This document shows, piece after piece, positions 1 to 6,679 of a stretch of DNA of 7,147 nt. The position numbers were made by a program, and so were the translations under genes. The stretch covers positions 1 through 7,147 of the forward strand of contig JANYKF010000301.1 in the NCBI GenBank assembly GCA_025361665.1, given 5' to 3'. Positions within the stretch are counted from its first letter, which is position 1; every line of letters begins with the position of its first letter. This stretch comes from Clostridiaceae bacterium (GTDB lineage: Bacteria > Bacillota > Clostridia > DSM-8532). The notes beneath the pieces are model-generated. The model saw only the letters and a list, made by a program, of their open reading frames with translations, did not search any database and was not told the DNA's origin.

Positions 1-1799
1 GTTATGAATCCATCTATGTCCGAAAGGCCCCGCATATGTACGGATGGGACATCATGCCGCGGTTTCTGTCCGCAGGCCTGTATCGTCCGGTTTCCATCGA
101 ATATCGCCCTGAGGAAGGCATCAGCGAACTCTACCTCAAGACGATCGAAATCAACGGGGACCATTCCCTCGCGAAATTGATTTTGCATTACCGGGTCCAT
201 GGCCCGATGGAGGGTGGCTGTTCAATTCGCATTCGGATGAAATGCGGGGATTCCTGGAAGGAAGTTTCATCAAGGCTCCAGTTCATTGCCGGCAAGGTGG
301 TTTTTGACATCGTCAACCCGTCCCTGTGGTGGCCCAAGGGCAGAGGGGAGGCCAACCTGTATGATGCAGAGGTTTCTCTTTCAAGAGATGGCCGCATCCT
401 GGACACCTGGAGATTCACACACGGAATCCGCGCCATTGAACTCAGCCGCACCGCGCTGACCACTTCGACCGGGGAAGGCGAATTCATATTCAAGGTGAAC
501 GGCGAGAAGATATTCGCGAAGGGAACCAACTGGGTACCCGTGGACGCCTTCCATTCCCGCGACAAAAGCCGTATTCCGGCCATCCTGGACATGGTGAACG
601 ACCTCAACTGCAACATGGTGCGCTGCTGGGGCGGGAATGTGTATGAAGATGAATTGTTTTACGACATCTGCGACCAATCCGGCCTGCTGGTCTGGCAGGA
701 TTTCGGCATGGCCTGCAGTGTGTATCCGCAAGACGACGAATTCGCCCGGAAACTGTCGGAGGAAGCCACGGTCGTGATCAAGCGCCTGCGGAGCCATGCC
801 TGCGTAGCGCTGTGGTCGGGAGACAATGAATGCGACTGGTCCTATCTTTGGGGATTTTCCCATACCGATCCAAACACGAATGTCCTGACCCGAAAAATCA
901 TCCCGGAAGCCTTGCGGCTTCATGACGGCTCAAGACCGTATATCGGCAGCTCCCCGTTTTTTGACGAAGGCACCCTTGGGAAAGGGGTGGATTATCTGCC
1001 GGAAATGCACTTGTGGGGACCCAGGGATTACTTCAAGGGCAGGTTCTACATCACGTCCCTGTGCCATTTCGTCAGTGAAATCGGCTATCATGGCTGCCCG
1101 TCCCCCGAGTCTGTGGCGAAATTCATTTCCCCGGGCAAACTCTGGCCTTGCCTGGATAATGACGAATGGCTGCTGCACAGCACTTCTCCTGTGCCCGAGG
1201 CGCATGCGTATGATTTCCGGGTGGAACTGATGAGCAAGCAGATCACCGAATTGTTCAGGGAGCTGCCGGACAACCTCGCGGATTTTTTATTTGCCAGCCA
1301 GGTCGTGCAGGCGGAAGCCAAGAAATTCTTCATCGAACTTTTCCGGATTGCCAAATGGAGGCGCACCGGCATCCTCTGGTGGAATGTCATGGACGGTTGG
1401 CCGCAATTCTCCGACGCGATCGTGGATTATTATTTCACCCGGAAACTGGCATATGGCTTCATCCGGAACAGCCAGCAAGACATATGCGTCATGCTGGATG
1501 AACCGGACAGCTGGATGCAGAAGGTGGTCATTTCAAACGACACCCGGACGGACAAGTCCATCAGCTGCAGCATTTCCGATGTGGATACGGGCGAGGCCGT
1601 CTTTGAAGGAACTTTCATCGCACGCGCCGATCAATCGACGGTTGTCGGACAGATTCCCTATGCAAGGAACAAGCAGCGGTTCTTCACCATCGAGTGGCGC
1701 GGCGATGCAGACGGCCGGAATCACTATCTTGCCGGCCAGCCCCCGTTTGAACTGGCGACTTATCGGGCCTGGCTTCGGAAGTCGGGGATGCAGGACTGA
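1..1799 (+). CDS. Glycoside hydrolase family 2, beta-mannosidase type (5' truncated by window)
   Basis: This is the C-terminal part of a GH2 exo-glycosidase, probably cleaving beta-mannosides or a related beta-linked sugar from oligosaccharide ends. The reading frame is open from base 3 and already encodes family sequence (RKAPHMYGWDIMPRF, compare the GWDWGPR motif of beta-mannosidases). The ATG at 36 is therefore internal, and by family comparison roughly 160-170 N-terminal residues lie outside. Counting from that Met, the sugar-binding and immunoglobulin-like domains end near residue 150. The TIM barrel then carries the acid/base Glu265 in WSGDNE (828-830) and the nucleophile Glu348 in VSEIGYHG (1077-1079). 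A barrel-closing GILWWNVMDGWPQFSD follows near residue 445, then a short C-terminal beta-sandwich. Both catalytic glutamates are present, so the enzyme should be active. Its signal peptide status and promoter are outside the window. Exact substrate is unknown: GH2 also holds exo-glucosaminidases and other specificities. Confidence 0.9.
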   Translation, partial: YESIYVRKAPHMYGWDIMPRFLSAGLYRPVSIEYRPEEGISELYLKTIEINGDHSLAKLILHYRVHGPMEGGCSIRIRMKCGDSWKEVSSRLQFIAGKVVFDIVNPSLWWPKGRGEANLYDAEVSLSRDGRILDTWRFTHGIRAIELSRTALTTSTGEGEFIFKVNGEKIFAKGTNWVPVDAFHSRDKSRIPAILDMVNDLNCNMVRCWGGNVYEDELFYDICDQSGLLVWQDFGMACSVYPQDDEFARKLSEEATVVIKRLRSHACVALWSGDNECDWSYLWGFSHTDPNTNVLTRKIIPEALRLHDGSRPYIGSSPFFDEGTLGKGVDYLPEMHLWGPRDYFKGRFYITSLCHFVSEIGYHGCPSPESVAKFISPGKLWPCLDNDEWLLHSTSPVPEAHAYDFRVELMSKQITELFRELPDNLADFLFASQVVQAEAKKFFIELFRIAKWRRTGILWWNVMDGWPQFSDAIVDYYFTRKLAYGFIRNSQQDICVMLDEPDSWMQKVVISNDTRTDKSISCSISDVDTGEAVFEGTFIARADQSTVVGQIPYARNKQRFFTIEWRGDADGRNHYLAGQPPFELATYRAWLRKSGMQD

Positions 1800-1841
1800 C
1801 GGGGTATTCACGGGCCGGGATTGAACGGGTATTCGCAGGCC
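1800..1841. repeat. Imperfect direct repeat at the convergent gene ends
   Basis: Two 17-bp copies lie at 1800-1816 and 1825-1841, offset by 25 bp, with 13 of 17 positions identical (shared core GGGTATTC, then GGCC after a variable stretch). The second copy lies inside the last codons of the URO-D-family gene. The first spans its stop codon and the 8-bp gap to the GH2 stop. It looks like a small local duplication at a gene end. The GGGCC (1812-1816) and GGCCC (1838-1842) pair could form only a weak 5-bp stem with a long loop and no proper T-run, so I do not call a terminator. Confidence 0.4.
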
Positions 1842-2872
1842 CTTATTGCTTCATACATCGCATGGATGTTCTCCCAGGGCGTGTCCGTCTGAATCCAATG
1901 GGAAGGACCCAGAATAAGCCCACCATTTTCACCCATCTGCCGAAAGCGGGTGAGGACTTCCTCTTTCACATCCCGCGGAGAACCAAACGGCAGGACATTC
2001 TGTACGTCCACACCGCCAAAAAAGGCAAGCTGCCGTCCATACCTGTCTTTCAGCCGTTCAATATCCAGAGCGGACGGTTGAACCGGATCGAGCACATCCA
2101 CCCCGATTTCCATCAAATCCGCCACGAGTGGTTCTATCGCGCCGCATGAGTGATAATAGACGCTGGCACCTGTGTATGTCTTGATGTAGTCGATCAGTTC
2201 CTTCTGCCGGGGCTTGATCAGGGTCCGGTATGTGTCGGGAGAGATGAGAAGGTTCGCCTGTGTCGCCAGATCATCACCGATGCACACCAGATCGGCGACA
2301 TCGTGCACTTCTTCCAGGATCAGTTTCCAGCGCCTTTTGTGCAATTCCAGCTGGATATCGAGCAGTGCTTCTGCAAATGGCCGGTTGATCATCAGGTCTA
2401 CGAGGAAATTATCCATTCCCCGCATGTACCACGACATTTCAAATATCCCTGTGGAGCCACCCCAGGAACCCATCACCGCCGTAGCCTTGCCCTGCGCGCG
2501 CAGCTGAAGCGCCTCCGCACGCATTCCGGCGGTTCTGCCGGCATCGAAGACCTGTGGCCACGGATAATCGAGAAGCTCCTCAGGTTCTTCCATGTATGCC
2601 AGCGGGAAATCGACAATATCCCAGTATAGGCCCGTATATCTCCTGCCAATCCCAAGTTCGTCATATGATATGTCGCCTTGGTTACCACGGACGATCCGAT
2701 TGGCAGGATTCCTCATGTTCAGGTAGGGACCGACATCAGCTGCCTGACTGACATACGCCATCTGCTCAACAGACAGTTCCTGCCCCGGAATGGAGTGCCT
2801 GCGGAAAAAGGTCGGCACACGGTCGGGCTCCTGATGATGGATGGCCCGCAAGACCCTTTCTCTCGAATCCAT
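1808..2872 (-). CDS. Uroporphyrinogen decarboxylase-family protein, MtaA/CmuA-like (putative methyltransferase)
   Basis: A 354-residue protein with the URO-D superfamily fold along its whole length. It starts RERVLRAIHHQEPDRVP, the opening typical of URO-D-like proteins outside haem synthesis. The PVWxMRQAGR-like motif of true UroD is absent, so a haem-pathway role is unlikely. It has YYHSCGAI at residues 239-246; His241 and Cys243 match the HxC zinc ligands of cobamide methyltransferases such as MtaA. Near the C terminus, GPSHWIQTDTPWENI puts His325 (or Ser324) where MtaA has its third ligand, a Cys. The ATG at 2872 is preceded by GGGGG with a 9-nt spacer. It lies 37 nt downstream of the GH127-like gene on the same strand, so the two are probably co-transcribed. 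Close relatives are, to my knowledge, common in sugar-utilisation clusters but poorly characterised. Substrate and reaction are unknown; methyl transfer is inference. Confidence 0.85.
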   Translation of the reverse strand: MDSRERVLRAIHHQEPDRVPTFFRRHSIPGQELSVEQMAYVSQAADVGPYLNMRNPANRIVRGNQGDISYDELGIGRRYTGLYWDIVDFPLAYMEEPEELLDYPWPQVFDAGRTAGMRAEALQLRAQGKATAVMGSWGGSTGIFEMSWYMRGMDNFLVDLMINRPFAEALLDIQLELHKRRWKLILEEVHDVADLVCIGDDLATQANLLISPDTYRTLIKPRQKELIDYIKTYTGASVYYHSCGAIEPLVADLMEIGVDVLDPVQPSALDIERLKDRYGRQLAFFGGVDVQNVLPFGSPRDVKEEVLTRFRQMGENGGLILGPSHWIQTDTPWENIHAMYEAIRACEYPFNPGP

Positions 2873-2910
2873 GAATGATATCCCCCGTCGTTTTGTTGAT
2901 TTCGTGATGC

Positions 2911-4860
2911 TTATCCGTTCCAGGGAACAAGAGGCATCTCCGTCATGCGCAGGTTTGTGCAGCCATACGGGATCAGGACAAGATCCTCCGGACTGCCGAT
3001 GACGCCTCCGGATGGTGCGGGTGCCGCAGACCCTGCGACTTTGTCCCAGTACACCTTCCGCCCTTTGACCTTGCAGACAACAGGGGCGCCTTCCGGACTG
3101 AACGGCAGATCACCAAGCGCTTTTTCTGCAAAGGACAAGCTGCCCTGAGGATTGGCCGGGTCAAGACACAGCCCGTAATTCCACGATGTCGTGGCGAAAA
3201 CCTCAAAATCGCCGTGAGGCAGCTCGTGTCCCGACATGTCCCGATTCACCCGCCTCCAATCCTCGCCGATTTTAAGCGAATAGACCAAGGGTCCCCGCGT
3301 GACGGCGAACAAATCGTTCGGACGCGCCACAACTGCAGGCTGCATCGGGAATCTGAGCCTCATGCCGGTTGTGCCTGCCCACTGTCTGGATACCGTGTGA
3401 TAGGTCCCGGCGGCCAGGATGGTGACAGAATGGCTTCCGGCGGCCAGGCCGGCCGCATGATTGCTATCCGTGACCAAACCGGTGGCTGGACTGCTTCCGG
3501 TACTTTCAACGAGTGTTGCTCCCTCAGCCCATCCCGGTATGCGGAGAAGCAGCGGAAATGATACGGGCTTGTCTGCCGTAAGCACGATTTCGATGTCTTC
3601 ACGGAACGGATATTCCGTTTTCAGCTCAATCCGGACACGCGCGCCGTTGATTTCCGTGTCCAGCAAAGCCGGTGCCCAAGCGGCTATGGCAATGCCATCC
3701 CCGGATTTCATGAACATCGACTGGACAAATTTGGGCCAAGCCTGGCTTAGATTGGCCGTGCAGCATCCGTAGTTGGGCTCAAGTCCGAACAGATTGCTGT
3801 CCGGTCCGTTTGTGAGGTACAGCGGAGCATCCTGCCGGCTGCACTCAATCTGGTTTACCTGCTGGTCATACTGGTGCGTCCACATGTCCGGGCCAAAAGT
3901 GGCGGGCAGCGCGTTGAACGTGATGCGTTCAAGCCTGTCTCCCCATGTCGGATCGCCAGTTGCTCCTGCCAGGAATTGCAGCGAGTACATGTATTCCGCT
4001 ACGGCGCAAAGCTCTGTGCCCTGCACGGGACTGGTTCCCGCCAGGCATTCATCTCCGGTGAACACACCCGTCACCATGCCGTGATGTTTGTCCAGCTGGT
4101 CCACCATGGAGCGCGCATCCTTGAATTCGTCGGCATTTCCCGTCATGCGCCACCAGAGAGCGGGGGATTTCAGCATCATGGCATTGTTCACCACATGGTT
4201 CATCTGGCTCCAGCGTCCTCGTTCGGTGGGTTGCTTCATGGGCCATCGGCTGAAAAAAGCCGGCCAGTCGAAGCCCTGCGCGCGTATCTTGACGGCAAGA
4301 TCCAGCAGCCATTGCTCGTGATTGCGCTCATACAGCCAGTATATCGCGATCAGGCACTCGAACCAGCGCGTCTGGGCCCAACAGAACAGCGTGACCATGT
4401 CGATGTGGCGGTCAAGGGAAAGCAGTGCTTTACGGACAACATTTTCCACACGCTCATCTCCCGTGGCGTCGTGCCAGACGACCAGGACTTTCAGCAGCAG
4501 GAAAAGCGCCCACATGTCATAATGAAACCGCTCTTCCGCAGACTCCACCGGACAAATCCACCCGTCGTCCTGCTGGCGGGCGATCATGGCGTCGATATAC
4601 CGGCGGGCGCGGGCCAGTTTGTCTTCGTCATCAAGAAGCCTTGCGAGAGGGATGAATCCGTCCAGCCAATAGGGCATGCGCTCCCAGCCTTCGGCCTTGC
4701 CGCCGATCCACTTGCTGTCACGGATATCGGGCCAGAACGTGTCAAGGTTGCCGCTGAGGCCCGCTGCCTGGATTTCCAGCTGATTTTTCAGCCAACCCGC
4801 GGGACGGACCTGGTTGATCGGAAATGGACGAAAGCTTGGAGCGTGAAGTTCGTTCTTCAT
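2911..4860 (-). CDS. GH127-like (DUF1680) beta-L-arabinofuranosidase-superfamily glycosidase
   Basis: A 649-residue protein, close to the length of the GH127 founder HypBA1 (about 658). An N-terminal (alpha/alpha)-barrel runs to about residue 385, and beta-sandwich domains run to the end (closing in LRMTEMPLVPW). The zinc-thiolate centre that defines the family is visible: Glu283 and Cys285 in GTELCAVAEY, and Cys366-Cys367 in NYGCCTAN. These match HypBA1 Glu338/Cys340/Cys417/Cys418, so Cys366 is the expected nucleophile; Glu271 (TGDECLAG) is a candidate acid/base. No signal peptide is seen, so it probably acts in the cytoplasm on imported oligosaccharides. The start at 4860 has AGGGGGT (4868-4874 on the plus strand) with a 7-nt spacer. 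It is first in the operon with the URO-D-like gene. The motif CCTAN, instead of the CCPPN type, suggests a divergent subfamily, so beta-L-arabinofuranose is not assured as substrate. Confidence 0.88.
   Translation of the reverse strand: MKNELHAPSFRPFPINQVRPAGWLKNQLEIQAAGLSGNLDTFWPDIRDSKWIGGKAEGWERMPYWLDGFIPLARLLDDEDKLARARRYIDAMIARQQDDGWICPVESAEERFHYDMWALFLLLKVLVVWHDATGDERVENVVRKALLSLDRHIDMVTLFCWAQTRWFECLIAIYWLYERNHEQWLLDLAVKIRAQGFDWPAFFSRWPMKQPTERGRWSQMNHVVNNAMMLKSPALWWRMTGNADEFKDARSMVDQLDKHHGMVTGVFTGDECLAGTSPVQGTELCAVAEYMYSLQFLAGATGDPTWGDRLERITFNALPATFGPDMWTHQYDQQVNQIECSRQDAPLYLTNGPDSNLFGLEPNYGCCTANLSQAWPKFVQSMFMKSGDGIAIAAWAPALLDTEINGARVRIELKTEYPFREDIEIVLTADKPVSFPLLLRIPGWAEGATLVESTGSSPATGLVTDSNHAAGLAAGSHSVTILAAGTYHTVSRQWAGTTGMRLRFPMQPAVVARPNDLFAVTRGPLVYSLKIGEDWRRVNRDMSGHELPHGDFEVFATTSWNYGLCLDPANPQGSLSFAEKALGDLPFSPEGAPVVCKVKGRKVYWDKVAGSAAPAPSGGVIGSPEDLVLIPYGCTNLRMTEMPLVPWNG
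3407..3448. repeat. In-frame 12-bp direct repeat within the GH127-like gene
   Basis: The 12-mer CCGGCGGCCAGG occurs at 3407-3418 and again at 3437-3448, exactly 30 bp apart, so the reading frame is kept. In the protein it gives two successive ten-residue units beginning LAAG (LAAGSHSVTI and LAAGTYHTVS, about residues 472-491). They lie in a beta-sandwich region that is rich in Ala, Gly, Ser and Thr. A recent small duplication or a slippage-prone stretch is likely; the effect on function is unknown. Confidence 0.5.
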
Positions 4861-4938
4861 GACACATACCCCCTATAATCGTGCAAATTTCGATATGATC
4901 CGCATTCGCGATGATTCAGATATTTTTAACAAAACCTT

Positions 4939-4967
4939 TTGACTGCGCTTATATTATCATGTATACT
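4939..4967 (+). promoter_or_regulatory. Sigma-A/sigma-70 promoter for the regulatory operon
   Basis: A TTGACT -35 box (4939-4944) and a TATACT -10 box (4962-4967) are separated by exactly 17 bp, each one base from consensus. Transcription would start near 4974, giving a leader of about 68 nt before the AraC-family start at 5042. It would serve the araC-type, response-regulator and kinase genes. No equally good promoter is seen on the opposite strand for the GH127-like gene, which fits an activator-dependent promoter there (inference). Confidence 0.75.
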
Positions 4968-4969
4968 CG

Positions 4970-5009
4970 TTTTGCATCAAGTGTCTTTGTATACAACAAT
5001 CATGCAAAA
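4970..5009. promoter_or_regulatory. Inverted repeat and GTATAC palindrome, candidate operator
   Basis: TTTTGCAT (4970-4977) and ATGCAAAA (5002-5009) form a perfect 8-bp inverted repeat with a 24-bp gap. Between the arms sits the perfect 10-bp palindrome TTGTATACAA (4987-4996). Its GTATAC core also occurs at 4961-4966, overlapping the -10 box. The left arm covers the predicted transcription start, so the element would suit a DNA-bound repressor or autoregulator better than an RNA hairpin. TTGTATACAA resembles the TNGT-n-ACNA pattern of FadR-type GntR operators, but no GntR gene is present in the window. Confidence 0.4.
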
Positions 5010-5014
5010 ACCGG

Positions 5015-5022
5015 AAAGGAGG
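5015..5022 (+). promoter_or_regulatory. Ribosome binding site with unusually long spacing
   Basis: AAAGGAGG is a near-perfect Shine-Dalgarno sequence, but the first in-frame ATG (5042) is 19 nt downstream instead of the usual 5-10. No ATG, GTG or TTG occurs in frame between them. The flanks can pair: GGAAA (5013-5017) with TTTCC (5046-5050) and GCAT (5024-5027) with ATGC (5042-5045). This would bulge out the Shine-Dalgarno sequence and cover the start codon, a possible translational control element (inference). Confidence 0.5.
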
Positions 5023-5041
5023 CGCATACTTTATCGACGAG

Positions 5042-5878
5042 ATGCTTTCCTTTGCGTTCCCGCCTTGGCCGCAGTATCTCATCAGCAGCTATCGTCGTTT
5101 TGAACCCGATGAAAAGCACATAACCCGCATCTATAATGTTTACGTGCTGCTCTTCATTCTTGAAAACACGCTTAGGTTCACCGAAAATGGCCTGGACGTC
5201 GAATTGAGTGCAGGAGAATGGTACATACAGGCACCATCCCATCAATCCGGTCCCATCGGGAGTCCTGCACCGTTTTATTATTTTCTGCATTTTGAGGCGG
5301 TAGGAGAAGCCAGCCATGAAAATGCGGGCATTCACACGCTTGCGCCCAATATCCACAACGAGGCCGGCAGGTTCAGACTGGTATTGCCGCGCAGAGGCAC
5401 ATTCGACGTGCGTCATTTCAAGGCTTATTTTGATGAACTGGAGTACCTGAGGGCGGTACGCGCTGATCCTTTTGGCGCACAGCCGGTATTCCTGACCATC
5501 CTCGACCAGCTCGCAGCAGTTGCCCGGATGGCGATGCTGGAACCGACCAACTTCTCAAAAAGCATCCTCGACTACCTTACAGCCAATTTTGACAACCGAG
5601 TCGGAAGCGAGGATTTGGAACGCCGGTTTCATTACTCTGCCGATTATGTCAGTCGCCTGTTGAAGCTCCATCACAACACCACACCAGCCCAATATGTCCA
5701 GATGCTTCGGATTAACCGCGCAATGGAACTTCTGGCAAATACGGACGATAGTATCCCGCAGGTGGCCCGGCAGGTGGGCTATCGCGATGCGAGCATTTTC
5801 TACAAGGCATTCTGCAAGCGAATCGGCATGGCGCCCAGCATATGGCGGCGTCAGTCCCGCGGGTTGGCATTCCCGTGA
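5042..5878 (+). CDS. AraC-family transcriptional regulator with cupin-type sensor domain
   Basis: A 278-residue one-component regulator. Residues 1-110 form an AraC-type cupin ligand-binding domain, seen in the RIYNVYVLLFILENTLRFTENGLDVELSAGEWYI stretch followed by the APSHQSG turn. Residues about 175-270 form the AraC DNA-binding domain with two helix-turn-helix units. The second carries DSIPQVARQVGYRDASIFYKAFCKRIGMAPSIWR, close to the family consensus. It is probably a cytoplasmic activator that binds a sugar released in the pathway. It is transcribed from the promoter at 4939-4967 and is divergent from the GH127/URO-D operon, its likely target along with itself. The start is the first in-frame ATG, although its spacing from the Shine-Dalgarno sequence is long. 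The next gene follows after 21 nt, so the two are likely in one operon. The ligand is not known. Confidence 0.9.
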   Translation: MLSFAFPPWPQYLISSYRRFEPDEKHITRIYNVYVLLFILENTLRFTENGLDVELSAGEWYIQAPSHQSGPIGSPAPFYYFLHFEAVGEASHENAGIHTLAPNIHNEAGRFRLVLPRRGTFDVRHFKAYFDELEYLRAVRADPFGAQPVFLTILDQLAAVARMAMLEPTNFSKSILDYLTANFDNRVGSEDLERRFHYSADYVSRLLKLHHNTTPAQYVQMLRINRAMELLANTDDSIPQVARQVGYRDASIFYKAFCKRIGMAPSIWRRQSRGLAFP

Positions 5879-5899
5879 TCCGGCAGGAGGTATGTACCG

Positions 5900-6676
5900 A
5901 TGTATACCGTCATCATTGCTGAAGACGAACCAATCCATCGCCGTGGGCTCTCCGCAATGGTCAGCCGCATACGCCCGGAATGGGTGGTGCTCCAGGCGAC
6001 AAACGGCGTCCAGGCCCTGGAGCTTGTCCGGGCTCGCAGGATTGACGTGCTGATCTCCGACATCCGCATGCCGGGAATGGATGGAATCGAGTTGCTTGAA
6101 AACATCAACCGCTGCGACAACCCTCCGCTGACTGTTTTTGTCAGCGGGTACGACCTTTTTGAGTATGCACGCAAAGCCGTAGGCCTCCGTGCATATGATT
6201 ATCTCCTCAAACCTGTGGATGAGGAGAAAATCACCGCGTTGGCGGAGCGTCTTGAAAAGGAACTGGACATGAACGGCCCGAGGGAACACAGTGCGCAAGC
6301 GAAGACCGGCAATCCGGACGTCACGGAAGAAGCCGGCAACAGGCAGGATCTCGATGTGTTCGAATCATGCCGCACCTTTATCGAAGGGCATCTTGGCGAT
6401 TCGGACATGAACCTGCAGGTCCTCGCCGTGCGTTACTTTTTTTCGCCCAGTTATTTTTCCAGTTGGTTCAAGAACCATATGGGAGAGAATTTCAACCACT
6501 ATGTCACGCGCATTCGTATGAGGAAGGCGGCAGAACTGCTGCTGGAGGGGCACAGAGTTTATGAGGCTGCTGCCGCCGTCGGTTTTGGCGATGTGAAATA
6601 TTTCGTGAGGGTATTCAGAAGGACGCATCATGTCACGCCCGGAAACTACCGGAAAACACGCAGCAAGGGGGAGTGA
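5900..6676 (+). CDS. Response regulator, REC plus AraC-type DNA-binding domain (YesN type)
   Basis: A 258-residue two-component response regulator. Residues 1-121 are the receiver domain: acidic pocket Glu8-Asp9-Glu10, phospho-acceptor Asp54 in LISDIRMPGMDG, Ser82 in VFVSGY and Lys104 in YLLKPV. All conserved switch residues are present. A polar linker (about 122-152) leads to an AraC-type helix-turn-helix domain (about 153-252), with FSPSYFSSWFKNHMGENF and YEAAAAVGFGDVKYFVRVFRRTHHVTPGNYR. The short linker makes it more compact than many YesN proteins, which often exceed 350 residues. The start has AGGAGGT at 5885-5891 with an 8-nt spacer. It lies between the cupin-AraC gene and the kinase gene in a tight operon, and the kinase is its obvious partner. 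Its target is probably the carbohydrate genes nearby, or transporter genes outside the window (inference). Confidence 0.93.
   Translation: MYTVIIAEDEPIHRRGLSAMVSRIRPEWVVLQATNGVQALELVRARRIDVLISDIRMPGMDGIELLENINRCDNPPLTVFVSGYDLFEYARKAVGLRAYDYLLKPVDEEKITALAERLEKELDMNGPREHSAQAKTGNPDVTEEAGNRQDLDVFESCRTFIEGHLGDSDMNLQVLAVRYFFSPSYFSSWFKNHMGENFNHYVTRIRMRKAAELLLEGHRVYEAAAAVGFGDVKYFVRVFRRTHHVTPGNYRKTRSKGE
6665..6673 (+). promoter_or_regulatory. Ribosome binding site that fixes the TTG start of the kinase gene
   Basis: AAGGGGGAG lies in the last codons of the response-regulator gene, 6 nt before TTG at 6680. It supports a TTG start three bases after the upstream stop codon and suggests translational coupling of regulator and kinase. 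Confidence 0.7.
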
Positions 6677-6679
6677 GCG

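Noticed and set aside
1291..1824. A 177-codon plus-strand frame overlapping the GH2 3' end
   Set aside because: It is an alternate frame of conserved GH2 sequence, is low in complexity, and has no domain of its own.
1812..1842. Intrinsic terminator between the convergent genes
   Set aside because: The only pairing is a 5-bp stem with a 21-base loop and no T-run.
1808..2872. True uroporphyrinogen decarboxylase (hemE)
   Set aside because: The N-terminal UroD active-site motif is absent, the HxC motif of cobamide methyltransferases is present, and the neighbours are glycosidases instead of haem genes.
3874..4878. A 334-codon open frame on the plus strand opposite the GH127-like gene
   Set aside because: It lies wholly antisense to a gene with clear family motifs, shows no recognisable domain, and is explained by base composition and codon bias of the true gene.
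4868..4940. Minus-strand promoter for the GH127-like gene
   Set aside because: The best pairs found match only about three of six bases in each box, so a specific call is not supported.
4911..5123. A 70-codon frame in the control region as a possible leader peptide
   Set aside because: It begins upstream of the predicted transcription start, has no ribosome binding site, and overlaps the AraC gene out of frame.
5555..6298. A 247-codon minus-strand frame across the AraC and response-regulator genes
   Set aside because: It spans the join of two well-supported plus-strand genes and resembles no known protein.
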